From contig URAN01000005.1 in NCBI GenBank assembly GCA_900545865.1, forward strand, positions 1 to 64,000: DNA of 64,000 nt, written 5' to 3'. Of this stretch, positions 31,398 through 40,218 are shown in pieces; position 1 is the first letter of the stretch, and each line of letters begins with the position of its first letter. The notes under the pieces were generated by a model, which saw only the letters and a program-made list of their open reading frames with translations, did not search any database and had not been told where the DNA came from. Source of the DNA: an uncultured Eubacteriales bacterium. GTDB taxonomy: Bacteria; Bacillota; Clostridia; Monoglobales; Monoglobaceae. The position numbers and the translations under genes were made by a program.

Positions 31398-33062
31398 ATG
31401 TCTATAGTAAATGAAAAAACAACTTTGACAGAATATTTTGCAATTTTATATCTGCGCTTATCGAAAGAAGATAAATTGCGAATGTCAAAAACGGTTAGAG
31501 GAGAATATGAAAGCGACAGTATCTCTAACCAAAGAAAACTGATATATAACTATCTTAAAAATTATCCTGAAATAACTGTTGTCGACGAAGCTTTTGATGA
31601 CGGATATACGGGAACAAATTATGACCGTCCCGGATTCCACAAAGTTTTGGATGCCATTAAAGAAGGTCGTGTCAACTGCGTTATAGTCAAAGACTTATCG
31701 CGTCTTGGCAGAGAGTATATTGAAACAGGAAAATATCTTGAAATGATATTCCCTTCTTTCGGTGTACGATTTATTTCCATAAACGACGATGTTGACAGTG
31801 AAAACCCCAAAAACGGTGACGATATCATTATTCCGGTAAAAAACATTTTTAATGAATCATATTGCCGTGAATTATCAAAAAAACTGCGCAGACAATTTAA
31901 AATACAGCGCAGTAATGGTGAATTTCTGAGTGCTTTTGCCAGCTATGGCTATTTAAAATCTCCCGATGATAAGCATAAGCTTATTATTGATGATTATTCA
32001 GCCGAAGTTGTCAGAGGCATTTTTTCGTTAAAAGTTAAAGGGTACAGCCAACAAGCTATAGCAGATTATCTGAACGCAGAGCAAATTTTATCACCTGCCG
32101 AATATAAAAAGAATTTGGGACTTAAATACAAGTCCGGATTTCAGTCTTCGCAACAGGGTAAATGGAGCGCTGTTACAATTCGGAACATTCTGACTAATCA
32201 AGTGTATATCGGGACGCTGATACAAGGCAAACGCGGCACACCGAATTATAAAATCAAAAAAATGAGAATGCGTAAGGAAGAGGATTGGGTTGTCGTTGAA
32301 GGCAATCATGATCCGATTATTGATCCGCTGACATTTTTCGGTGTACAAAAAATGCTGGAACGAGATACGCGAAAGTCGCCGGAGCAAGATACGGTATTTC
32401 CGTTATCGGGCGTGCTGTTTTGTCCCGATTGTAAAAGTCCTATGTGTCGGCGAAGCGTTTCTCGCGGAAATAAGAAATTCTTTTATTATGTATGTTCCAA
32501 AAATAAAAGCGGAAAAGGTTGCAGCAGTCATAGCTTTGAACAGGGAAAACTTGAACAAACCGTTTTGCATGCCATTGCAAAACAAATAGATGCGGTTATT
32601 GAATTAGATAAGTTCGTAAAGGAAATCGGGAACAACAGTTTAATTGAAGCGAAAATTAAACGGCTGGACTTAATGATTACCCAAAAGAACAAGGAAATTG
32701 ATGACTCTAAAGAATTTCGTATGAAACTTTATGAGGCGCTTAATGATGATTTGATTTCCCGCGAAGAATATGATAAAATGCGTAGCAAATATACAGCGAG
32801 GATTGCAGAGGCACAAAAAGTTACAGACGGTTATGAAACAGAACGCAGCAGATTAATTGAAGAAGGCTCGCAGGATAATAGCTGGATGCAGCAATTTATG
32901 AAGTTCAAAAATCTGTCAGAACTTTCAAGAGAGGTCGTGTTTACGCTCATAGATAAAGTTTTTGTGTATGAGCAGAAGCATATCAGAATTGAATTTAATT
33001 ACCGCAACGAATTTGAATACTGCCGACAAGTTATTGAAAATTCTTCAAAGGAGGTTGTATAA
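31398..33062 (+). CDS. Large serine recombinase 1
   Basis: Site-specific recombinase of 554 residues. N-terminal resolvase domain with the nucleophile Ser22 in YLRLSKED and the helper motif VKDLSRLGREYIETGKYLE; a recombinase domain (about 170-290); a zinc-ribbon domain (CPDCKSPMC ... CSKNKSGKGC); and a C-terminal coiled coil (about 430-500). It is the first of three tandem recombinases; 1 bp separates it from the next. Such triplets serve as the integration module of some Firmicutes elements, with all or some needed for insertion and excision. Confidence 0.93.
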   Translation: MSIVNEKTTLTEYFAILYLRLSKEDKLRMSKTVRGEYESDSISNQRKLIYNYLKNYPEITVVDEAFDDGYTGTNYDRPGFHKVLDAIKEGRVNCVIVKDLSRLGREYIETGKYLEMIFPSFGVRFISINDDVDSENPKNGDDIIIPVKNIFNESYCRELSKKLRRQFKIQRSNGEFLSAFASYGYLKSPDDKHKLIIDDYSAEVVRGIFSLKVKGYSQQAIADYLNAEQILSPAEYKKNLGLKYKSGFQSSQQGKWSAVTIRNILTNQVYIGTLIQGKRGTPNYKIKKMRMRKEEDWVVVEGNHDPIIDPLTFFGVQKMLERDTRKSPEQDTVFPLSGVLFCPDCKSPMCRRSVSRGNKKFFYYVCSKNKSGKGCSSHSFEQGKLEQTVLHAIAKQIDAVIELDKFVKEIGNNSLIEAKIKRLDLMITQKNKEIDDSKEFRMKLYEALNDDLISREEYDKMRSKYTARIAEAQKVTDGYETERSRLIEEGSQDNSWMQQFMKFKNLSELSREVVFTLIDKVFVYEQKHIRIEFNYRNEFEYCRQVIENSSKEVV

Positions 33063-33063
33063 A

Positions 33064-34785
33064 ATGGCACGAAAAAGCAGAGCAAACGCTTTGTTTTCCG
33101 ATGAGATAACTATTACCGCGGCTCCACAGTTTCTTGCCGGGCAATATCTAAGACTTTCGGATGAAGATCGAGATGATCCCGTTCTGAACTCAATCGGCAA
33201 TCAAGGAAAAATAATTGATAATTTTTTGAATACACATCAAGATGTAAAATTAGTTGACAGCTATATTGATAACGGCTTTTCCGGTATGAATTATAACAGA
33301 CCGGAGTTTAAGCGTATGAAAGAAGATATCCTGTCCGGAAGAATAAACTGCGTTATTGTAAAAGATGTCTCACGACTCGGTCGTTTCTATATTACAACCA
33401 GTGAGTATGTTGAAAGAATTTTCCCGGAACTGGGAATTCGTTTTATATGTGTCAATGATGAATATGACAGTGCTGTTGAAAACGCAGACAGTGCAGCTTT
33501 GTTAATGCCGCTGAAAATGATTATGAATGACTGCTATTCAAGAGATACGTCCAAGAAAATACGGTCGAGTATAACCGCTAAAATGAATGATGGAACTTTT
33601 CTGCCGTCTTCAGGCAGCATTCCCTATGGTTATATCCGAAATGCAGAAGCAAATACTTTCGATATTGATAAAGAGGTTGCTCCTGTCGTGAAAGAAATAT
33701 TTGAAATGCGTGCGGCCGGAAAAACTTTTAGCTGTATTGCAAATTCGTTAAATGACAGAGATGTAAATTCTCCCGGACGATTAAAGTATTTGAGAGGTCA
33801 AAGTCATGATAAACGGTTTGAAACCGCCGGGTGGATTCGCGGAACAATACGAAAAATAACATCCGATCCTGTTTATTTGGGACATCGAATTCACGGAAAA
33901 GTAAAAAGAGATAAGATTTTAATGCCTAAAACCAGGCGTTCAAAGGAAGAATGGCAGATTTTAGAGAATATGCATCCTGCCATTATTTCGCAGGAACTTT
34001 TTGATGAGGTTCAAAAAGTAAACCAAAAAGAACAGGACAAGCGTAATTCTTTTGAAAAAAGAGCTGATCCGGAATATGATTATCGTTCCCTTTTTTACGA
34101 CAAATTATACTGTGCAGATTGTGGTAAAATAATGTCGTCGGGGAAAGGATGTGCAAGGCCGAATGCCAAGACACCGAGCAGAATATTTTTCGATTGCAGC
34201 GGATATCGTTATTCAAGGCATAAAGAGTGCAAAAGTCATTATATCCGACAGGAAACAATTATGCAAGCCATTGAAAATGCATTGAATCAGCAAGTTAAAA
34301 TTTTGGTTGATGTTAGAAAGCTTGTTGATGATTTTCACTCTATGCCGGGCGTTATGCAATTCTCTTCCGGCGTTAATCAACATATGAAAAGTGTTATGAA
34401 CAAAAAGCGAAATCTTGAACTCAAGATGGAACAATTACTTGTGGATTTGACAAATAGGATTGTTGATCGCAGTGATTATGACTATATGCACTCAAGATTT
34501 GAAGAAGAACACAGGAAACTATCGGACGAGATTATTAAATTACAAAAGGATTTAGACAGCATTGACACAATTGTAAATGATGCAAACAGATGGCTGAATG
34601 CTATGGAAGAATTTCAAAAGCTGCCTGTTATAGATCGTGCCACGCTGGATGTTTTGGTCGAAAAGATTTTGATTTATGACCGAACGCATGTTAAAATCAT
34701 TCTTGCTTATTCCGATCCGTATATAAACGTTATGAACCAAATAAAGAGATTCGAGGTGAAATGTCATGCAGAGCAATCAGCTTGA
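33064..34785 (+). CDS. Large serine recombinase 2
   Basis: A 573-residue recombinase. Ser32 in QYLRLSDEDRDD is the predicted nucleophile, followed by VKDVSRLGRFYITTSEYVE. Zinc-ribbon cysteines CADC ... CSGYRYSRHKEC and a long coiled coil (about 455-520). The start MARKSRANALF is 1 bp after the previous stop with GGAGG in the preceding gene; longer in-frame starts overlap recombinase 1 and are not preferred. It overlaps recombinase 3 by 20 bp, so all three are probably made together. Confidence 0.93.
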   Translation: MARKSRANALFSDEITITAAPQFLAGQYLRLSDEDRDDPVLNSIGNQGKIIDNFLNTHQDVKLVDSYIDNGFSGMNYNRPEFKRMKEDILSGRINCVIVKDVSRLGRFYITTSEYVERIFPELGIRFICVNDEYDSAVENADSAALLMPLKMIMNDCYSRDTSKKIRSSITAKMNDGTFLPSSGSIPYGYIRNAEANTFDIDKEVAPVVKEIFEMRAAGKTFSCIANSLNDRDVNSPGRLKYLRGQSHDKRFETAGWIRGTIRKITSDPVYLGHRIHGKVKRDKILMPKTRRSKEEWQILENMHPAIISQELFDEVQKVNQKEQDKRNSFEKRADPEYDYRSLFYDKLYCADCGKIMSSGKGCARPNAKTPSRIFFDCSGYRYSRHKECKSHYIRQETIMQAIENALNQQVKILVDVRKLVDDFHSMPGVMQFSSGVNQHMKSVMNKKRNLELKMEQLLVDLTNRIVDRSDYDYMHSRFEEEHRKLSDEIIKLQKDLDSIDTIVNDANRWLNAMEEFQKLPVIDRATLDVLVEKILIYDRTHVKIILAYSDPYINVMNQIKRFEVKCHAEQSA

Positions 34786-36373
34786 TTATTATTACCTCAG
34801 ACTGTCCTTGGAAGATGGAGACACAGAAAACGGCTCTATTAAAGAAAGCTGCAGCATATCTTCTCAAAGAATGTGCATCAGACAGTTTATAAATAAAAAT
34901 ATCGGTAACGCAGATGATTTTGTTGAATTGGTTGATGACGGTTTTACAGGCACAAATATGAATCGTCCGTCGATGCAAAAGTTAATCCGAGAGGTTGAAT
35001 CGGGTCGTGTAAGAACCATTATTGTAAGAGATCTGTCGAGATTTTCAAGAGATTATTTGGAAGCAGGACATTTTCTCGAATTCATCTTCCCGGCATATGA
35101 TGTCAGATTCATTTCAATCAATGAAAATTTTGACAGCTATAAACTGGGAGAAACCACCGGTGGCTGGGATATAACCATTCAGAACTTGATAAATACCATG
35201 TACAGTAAGGATATATCCAAAAAAATAAAAAGTGCTGTGGATCTGAAAAAGCTGAATGGAGAATTTGTTTACGGAAATGCCCCGTATGGGTATAAAAAAG
35301 GGGAAAGAAAAAATACGATTGTTGTTGATGATGAAGTCGAGTGTGTGGTTAAAGATATTTTCACCTATGCTTCAAACGGTATGACAATCACAAGTATTGC
35401 GCGTTTAATGAATGAAAAGCATATCCCAACTCCATCTATGCACCTGTCAAAATACCGTAGCAAAAATTATCGTATACGCACCTTTTGGAATTTTGAGTCC
35501 GTGAGGAATATTTTAGCGAACAGAATTTACACCGGCGATACCGAACCTTTCAAATCGCATGTTGTTCGTGTGGGCAGCAATAACGTAAAGATGATTCCGG
35601 AAGAAGAACGCCTTGTGATTCCAAATACACATGAGGCGATTATTTCAAGAGAATTGTTTTATCAGGCAAAAACCGCAATACATTCACGTAAAAAATCAAA
35701 AGGTAAAAGAATAAACAACCCATTTACCTCGCTTCTTGTTTGCAGTTGCTGCGGAAACAAACTTCAAAAAGGGAAAGAAAAAAATAAAAACTGGTTATGT
35801 TCGTCCGCAAGATATTATAGCGAGATAGGCTGTGCTGATATTCGGATAGATAACAGTGCACTCTATGATGTGGTTCTAAGGGCTATCGTTACCCAATGCA
35901 GACTTGTTGATACACATTTGAAAGAATTGTCAAAAAACACAGAGGCTTTTAAAACAAAGCAGGAATTATTGCAATCTGAGTATAGAAAAATTAAACGACA
36001 ACTGGAAAAAATCATGTCATCAAAAATGAATCTTTATGAAGAATATGCAACCGGGAATCTTTCCAAAGAGGACTACCTCAAGAAAAAAGCCGATGGGGCA
36101 TCTGCAGAAACTGAGTTAAAAATGAAAGCTTCTGTAATAAAGCAACGACTTGCCCAAAATGAAAAATATATTTTGGAAAATTCAGAAGTTTCCGAGGCAG
36201 CAAAACAGATGACCGGATATAATGAAATTTCCGAGTTAACACCGGAGCTGACCAAAGAGCTTATTAAAAAGATAACTGTTTATCCTGACAATGTTATTAA
36301 CATAGAGTGGAATTATATTGATGAAATAGACCGCATCATACAATTTCACCAAAACAAGGTTGTAAATCAATAA
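34766..36373 (+). CDS. Large serine recombinase 3
   Basis: A 535-residue recombinase. Predicted nucleophile Ser14 in YYLRLSLEDGD; catalytic-domain motif VRDLSRFSRDYLEAGHFLE; zinc ribbon CSCCGNKLQKG ... CSSARYYSEIGC; coiled coil about 395-480. It ends 48 bp before the truncated spoIVB, so it lies next to the right attachment site. The three proteins are clearly different in sequence, so they are not a recent duplication. Confidence 0.93.
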   Translation: MQSNQLDYYYLRLSLEDGDTENGSIKESCSISSQRMCIRQFINKNIGNADDFVELVDDGFTGTNMNRPSMQKLIREVESGRVRTIIVRDLSRFSRDYLEAGHFLEFIFPAYDVRFISINENFDSYKLGETTGGWDITIQNLINTMYSKDISKKIKSAVDLKKLNGEFVYGNAPYGYKKGERKNTIVVDDEVECVVKDIFTYASNGMTITSIARLMNEKHIPTPSMHLSKYRSKNYRIRTFWNFESVRNILANRIYTGDTEPFKSHVVRVGSNNVKMIPEEERLVIPNTHEAIISRELFYQAKTAIHSRKKSKGKRINNPFTSLLVCSCCGNKLQKGKEKNKNWLCSSARYYSEIGCADIRIDNSALYDVVLRAIVTQCRLVDTHLKELSKNTEAFKTKQELLQSEYRKIKRQLEKIMSSKMNLYEEYATGNLSKEDYLKKKADGASAETELKMKASVIKQRLAQNEKYILENSEVSEAAKQMTGYNEISELTPELTKELIKKITVYPDNVINIEWNYIDEIDRIIQFHQNKVVNQ

Positions 36374-36399
36374 AATTCTGAATAAAATTTACAAAAATT

Positions 36400-36426
36400 T
36401 GTTGTCCCATATTGACAACACTCCTG
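36400..36426. other. Right attachment site (attR) in spoIVB
   Basis: TGTTGTC (36400-36406) and GACAACA (36414-36420) form an inverted repeat with a 7-bp spacer, immediately followed by spoIVB codons for L-S-G-S-P. Short inverted repeats flanking a crossover are typical of serine-integrase sites. The exact crossover bases need the intact gene for comparison. Confidence 0.65.
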
Positions 36427-36543
36427 AGCGGAAGCCCGATAATTCAAAACGGAAAACTTGTCGGTGCAATAACACACGTATTTATTAATAATCCCGTTCG
36501 GGGTTACGGAATATTTATAGAAAAGATGTTAAACGCCGCATAA
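36421..36543 (+). pseudogene. spoIVB: C-terminal 40 codons of SpoIVB peptidase, cut off by the element
   Basis: The frame reads LSGSPIIQNGKLVGAITHVF, then INNPVRGYGIFIEKML, and stops at 36541-36543. This is the end of SpoIVB, the S55 serine peptidase needed in late sporulation; SGSP contains the catalytic serine. Everything N-terminal of it, including the PDZ domain, is missing here, and upstream codons in this frame (LCCPILTTL) belong to the element. The N-terminal part should lie at the other end of the element. A transcription terminator follows. Confidence 0.85.
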
Positions 36544-36561
36544 AGTTTTCGTTCCATTTTA

Positions 36562-36603
36562 AAAACGGGGTCAATGCCGACTTGGGGCTTTGACCCCGTT
36601 TGT
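36562..36603 (+). terminator. Intrinsic terminator after spoIVB
   Basis: AAACGGGGTCAA pairs with TTTGACCCCGTTT, followed by a T-rich stretch. Confidence 0.8.
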
Positions 36604-36639
36604 TTGCTAAGGTAAAAAATTATGTGCAACAGTTTTCTG

Positions 36640-37010
36640 ACCGAGATAAATAAGCATCTGCCATTTGCCCGGCATAGTATCGCCACTTTCAAACATAAGG
36701 CAAACTGCTGTGCAGCTAACGGATAAGCCGGGTATTCGCCAGCGATAAACTTAAATGTTTTTGGGAGCTTCACAATATTCTTAAAAGCCATACGCATAGC
36801 TAAAATACAAGCTCCGACACCGCGGTTATCGGAAACTCTGTAACCGATGATTGAGCGGGAAACAGCGTCCATAATGAGCCGGAGATAACCTTTAATACCT
36901 TTAACTTTTATGTATGTTTCATCAGCGACAAATATGTCGGATTTGGGATAATTAAAGTTATCTGTAAAAGGCTTGACAAGAAATCGGCGTTTTTATGACC
37001 GCTGCGCCGT
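36640..37010 (-). pseudogene. Decayed DDE transposase fragment
   Basis: Leftward frame: FTDNFNYPKSDIFVADETYI, then KVKGIKGYLRLIMDAVSRSI, IGYRVSDNRGVGACILAMRM, with the first catalytic Asp in the ADETY segment. The homology stops after about 105 residues and shifts frame near AAQQFALC; no inverted repeats are evident. It is an old insertion remnant between spoIVB and the araC gene. Confidence 0.65.
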
Positions 37011-37025
37011 TTTCATAGGTATTTG

Positions 37026-37802
37026 TTATTTTAAACTTTCTTTTATTTTATATTCGCTCGGCGTACATCCTGCGTGTGCCGAAAAGGCACGGTTAAATGT
37101 GCGTATCGTACCGAATCCCGTTTCATAGGCAATTTCGGTATAACTCATCTTTCCTTCTTCGATAAGCCGCATTGCCTCGTGAATACGCATCGAATTGATA
37201 TAGCTCCTGAAACTCATCAAAAGGCGGTCGCTGAAAATATGCGAAACATATGATTCGCTCAAATTCAATGCCGCGGATACGGTGCTGACCGTCACCGCCT
37301 CTCGATAATGCTCGGCGCAATAATCAAGGATGTTCTGAACAGTCTTTGCGTCACTGCTGCCCATTTCGCGAAACTCCATTTGTTCGAACAGCCGACCTAT
37401 AATTGCTGTGCAATACCCTCGGCGAACCGAATCGACATACTTGCCCTCGAACTCATACGCATCGGAAAAAAGCCGCCGTATCTGCGGCGACACATTCGGA
37501 ATATGCGGACAAATCGGAAGTTTTTTCGAGAAAATTCCGTTGTACTCACTGACCGCACCGGGACTTACAATCAAAACATCCGCCAAATCATCTCGTCCGT
37601 TTCTGTAATCATGAATCCTGTTCGGAAAGATTATAAGACAGTCGCCTTCGGATAATTCATAACAGCTTCCGTCTATATACGCGTCACACTTTCCGCGGCG
37701 CATACATACCATTTCAATTTCGGTATGCAGGTGCGTAGCCCATTCAAGGTCGCCACGCAGGGCGGTTGTTCTTACATTACGTTGTTCAAAAAACAAATTC
37801 AT
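37026..37802 (-). CDS. AraC-family transcriptional regulator
   Basis: A 258-residue regulator. N-terminal cupin-like ligand domain (HLHTEIEMVCMRRGKCDAYI, GDCLIIFPNRIHDYRNG) and C-terminal double helix-turn-helix (VSAALNLSESYVSHIFSDRL; MSYTEIAYETGFGTIRTFNR). Usually controls sugar or metabolite genes next to it; no obvious target adjoins. ATG 37802 follows GGAGAAA; the longer in-frame start lacks a site. Confidence 0.88.
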   Translation of the reverse strand: MNLFFEQRNVRTTALRGDLEWATHLHTEIEMVCMRRGKCDAYIDGSCYELSEGDCLIIFPNRIHDYRNGRDDLADVLIVSPGAVSEYNGIFSKKLPICPHIPNVSPQIRRLFSDAYEFEGKYVDSVRRGYCTAIIGRLFEQMEFREMGSSDAKTVQNILDYCAEHYREAVTVSTVSAALNLSESYVSHIFSDRLLMSFRSYINSMRIHEAMRLIEEGKMSYTEIAYETGFGTIRTFNRAFSAHAGCTPSEYKIKESLK

Positions 37803-37850
37803 AAAATTTCTCCATATAATCTGTGCCGTTTGTGCGTGTGTCACAATCCT

Positions 37851-37990
37851 GTAGGGGACGGCGTCCTCGACGTCGTCATCGCTCGCTTTATTTGCTCGAA
37901 TTTTATCACGATAAAATTCATCGCCTTTTTTGCGGCGTTTCCTCTTCCCAAAAAATTTCGGGTAAAACCCTCATTTTTCGGGAACCCTGT
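37851..37990 (-). repeat. Dispersed intergenic repeat, copy 1 (inverted)
   Basis: About 140 bp, similar in reverse orientation to 57012-57145 and 59243-59375. Shared marks: GGGTTCCCGAAAAATGAGGG, TTGGGAAGAGGAAACGCCGC, the palindrome GAATTTTATCGTGATAAAATTC, and a GTAGGGG end. No coding. Confidence 0.8.
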
Positions 37991-38006
37991 TGCTTGTACG
38001 CAATCA

Positions 38007-38090
38007 AAATCAAAATAATTTTTACATTGCGGTTGGGCTTGGCAATCGTATGGGCATCGGGCAATTAATTCAATAAAATTATTTTGATTT
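38007..38090. repeat. 84-bp inverted-repeat element
   Basis: AAATCAAAATAATTTT (38007-38022) and its exact complement (38075-38090) flank 52 bp. MITE-like or a long hairpin between repeat copy 1 and sigH. Confidence 0.6.
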
Positions 38091-38173
38091 AACGGATTGC
38101 AATTATCCGCGCGGCTCGTCTGTTATGTTCGCAAAATTCTCTCGGCATTGGTCAAGCATAACGCTTGCAAAAT

Positions 38174-38848
38174 CTATTTTTTGCCCTTATACAGCTTATT
38201 CTTAATACGCTGCAGGGCGTTGTCTATCGATTTGGGCGTTCGGCTAAGCTCCGCCGCAATCTCGTGATAATTCATACCGCCGAGATAGAGCGACAGCACC
38301 GTTTTTTCCAAATCGCTGAGCTTGCTCTCTATCTCCGCGTTTAGCATTTCGTTCTTTTCTCTGCGCAAAAACATTTCTTCGGGGTCAATCGTCTTTCTCG
38401 CCGCAAGCATATCAACAAGCGTTTTATCCTCGTTATCGTCATACAGAGGTTCGCTGAGCGAAACATACGAATTAAGCGGAATATGCTTTTGCCGTGACGC
38501 CGCTTTTATCGCCGTTATAATCTGGCGCTTTACGCACATTTCGGCAAAACCGCGAAATGTCGGCTGTTTTGTTATGTCAAAATCACGTATTGCCTTAAAC
38601 AGACCTATCATTCCCTCTTGAACAATGTCATCTCTGTCCGCACCGGCGATAAAATATGCCTTTGCGCGGCTTTTGACAAGGTTTTTGTACTTTGCCAAAA
38701 TATACTCCGTGGCACGTCTGTCGCCTGCGGCTGAAAGCTCCACCACTTCTTCATCCGTCATTTTTTCGTATTCAAAAGCCGCTCCGCCGCGTGTTCCGAA
38801 AGATTTTCCGCCCTTGTCGGGCTTTTCAAATTTTTCTGTATCTTTCAT
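38174..38848 (-). CDS. sigH: RNA polymerase sigma-H factor
   Basis: Sigma-70 family factor of 224 residues for entry into sporulation and stationary phase. Region 2 (GDRRATEYILAKYKNLVKSR, DDIVQEGMIGLFKAIRDFD) and region 4 (LSDLEKTVLSLYLGGMNYHE, RTPKSIDNALQRIKNKL) match SigH. The N-terminal 25 residues are Lys/Gly-rich. Start ATG 38848 with GAGGAAG; an upstream in-frame TTG is less likely. Gene context (near ackA/pta) is not the usual rpmG-secE one. Confidence 0.9.
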   Translation of the reverse strand: MKDTEKFEKPDKGGKSFGTRGGAAFEYEKMTDEEVVELSAAGDRRATEYILAKYKNLVKSRAKAYFIAGADRDDIVQEGMIGLFKAIRDFDITKQPTFRGFAEMCVKRQIITAIKAASRQKHIPLNSYVSLSEPLYDDNEDKTLVDMLAARKTIDPEEMFLRREKNEMLNAEIESKLSDLEKTVLSLYLGGMNYHEIAAELSRTPKSIDNALQRIKNKLYKGKK

Positions 38849-38885
38849 TAGTGCCACTTCCTCTCTCAAAATCCCGAAATATGCA

Positions 38886-38912
38886 CATAACAGCGCAAAA
38901 TGCGCTGTTATG
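38886..38912. other. Hairpin between ackA and sigH
   Basis: CATAACAGCGCA / TGCGCTGTTATG with a 3-nt loop; no clear T-run in the ackA direction, so transcription may run from ackA into sigH. Confidence 0.6.
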
Positions 38913-38942
38913 CTCTTTATTACCGTCGATATTTATATCCTC

Positions 38943-40139
38943 TTATGCAAGTAATTCCTTTGTATCGCGTGCAATCATAAGTTCCTCGTTCGTGGGAACA
39001 ACGACAACCTTAACCTTGCTGTCGGGGGTACTTACGATTTCTTCTTTTCCTCTTATCTTTGCGTTCTTCTCTTTGTCAAGCGAGATTCCGAGGAACTCAA
39101 GGTTGTTTGTGATAGCCTCGCGCATCTTTCCGTCATTCTCGCCGACACCTGCGGTGAACACGATAACGTCAACGCCGCCCATCTGAACGATATACTGACC
39201 TATATACTTGCGAACGCTGTATACAAACATATCAAGAGCAAGCTTTGCGCGCTCGTTACCCTCGCTCGCCGCCGCGTCCAAATCACGGAAGTCTGAACTT
39301 ACGCCCGAGATTCCGTAAACGCCCGACTCTTTATTGAGCAGGTTATCAACCTCTGCAAGTGACATTCCCTTTGTATCGGCAATAAACTTAACGATTGCAG
39401 GGTCAATGCTTCCGCAGCGTGTACCCATAACCGTTCCCGCAAGCGGAGTGAATCCCATGGATGTCGCAACAGACTTTCCGTTCCGAACCGCCGTCAGGCT
39501 CGAACCGTTTCCGAGGTGACAAGTGATTATCTTTAAATCTTCAGGCTTTTTGCCGAGGATTTCGGCAACGCGCGCGGTAACATATTTGTGAGATGTTCCG
39601 TGAAAACCGTAACGTCTTACTTTATAATCGGTGTAAAGCTCATACGGAAGTCCGTACATATACGCCTCTTTGGGCATTGTCTGATGAAAAGCAGTGTCAA
39701 ACACGCCGACTTGGGGAACGCCCGGCATTGCTTTTTCACAAGCCTCGATACCTATAAGGTTCGCCGGGTTGTGCAAAGGTGCCAGCGGCGTACATTCTTT
39801 TATTGCGTCCTTTACCTTATCATCGATAACAACCGACTTGCTGAAAAGCTCGCCGCCGTGTACGACACGATGACCCACCGCGGTAATCTCGCTCATATCC
39901 GCGATAACGCCGTGGTCTTTGTCTGTCAAAGCGTCAAGAACCATCGCGATTGCATCGGAATGGTCTTTCATATTTTTTTCTATTACAACCTTATCTTTTC
40001 CGTTCGGGGTGTGATTGAGTTTTGAGCCGTCAATACCGATTCTCTCGCACAAACCCTTTGCCATAACAGCCTCGGTATCCATATCGATAAGCTGATATTT
40101 GAGGGATGAGCTCCCTGCGTTAATTACAAGAACTTTCAT
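38943..40139 (-). CDS. ackA: Acetate kinase
   Basis: Converts acetyl phosphate and ADP to acetate and ATP, the energy-yielding last step of acetate fermentation. 398 residues, the normal length. ASKHA-fold motifs: VINAGSSSLKYQL at the start, GFHGTSHKYV, CHLGNGSSLTA, GTRCGSIDP and FTAGVGEN. Downstream of pta on the same strand with a 79-bp gap, forming a pta-ackA operon. Confidence 0.97.
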   Translation of the reverse strand: MKVLVINAGSSSLKYQLIDMDTEAVMAKGLCERIGIDGSKLNHTPNGKDKVVIEKNMKDHSDAIAMVLDALTDKDHGVIADMSEITAVGHRVVHGGELFSKSVVIDDKVKDAIKECTPLAPLHNPANLIGIEACEKAMPGVPQVGVFDTAFHQTMPKEAYMYGLPYELYTDYKVRRYGFHGTSHKYVTARVAEILGKKPEDLKIITCHLGNGSSLTAVRNGKSVATSMGFTPLAGTVMGTRCGSIDPAIVKFIADTKGMSLAEVDNLLNKESGVYGISGVSSDFRDLDAAASEGNERAKLALDMFVYSVRKYIGQYIVQMGGVDVIVFTAGVGENDGKMREAITNNLEFLGISLDKEKNAKIRGKEEIVSTPDSKVKVVVVPTNEELMIARDTKELLA

Positions 40140-40218
40140 ATTTAAAATTCACCTTTCAATTTAAAATCTTTATTTATTCTATACCGAGTCCACATTCGGT
40201 ATGCCAAATCCACATAAA

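Larger units (their letters stand above)
1..36420 (+). mobile_element. Serine-recombinase integrative element inserted in spoIVB (left end outside window)
   Basis: An AT-rich block whose genes nearly all read rightwards and which ends with three large serine recombinases 48 bp before a truncated spoIVB. It contains replication and recombination genes (ligase, SSB, exonuclease, helicase, primase), regulators and cargo, but no recognisable relaxase, T4SS, capsid or tail gene. The right junction is at about 36,400-36,426. The left junction is not visible; I found no second spoIVB piece or copy of the right-end sequence near position 1. Whether the first 1.2 kb belongs to the element is uncertain. 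Confidence 0.85.

Noticed and set aside
1..36420. Prophage
   Set aside because: SSB, YqaJ exonuclease and a serine integrase suggest phage ancestry, but no terminase, portal, capsid, tail or lysis gene is visible.
1..36420. Integrative conjugative element of Tn916/Tn1549 type
   Set aside because: The small sigma/HTH_16 pair is shared, but no relaxase, coupling ATPase or VirB-like gene is found in the 36 kb.
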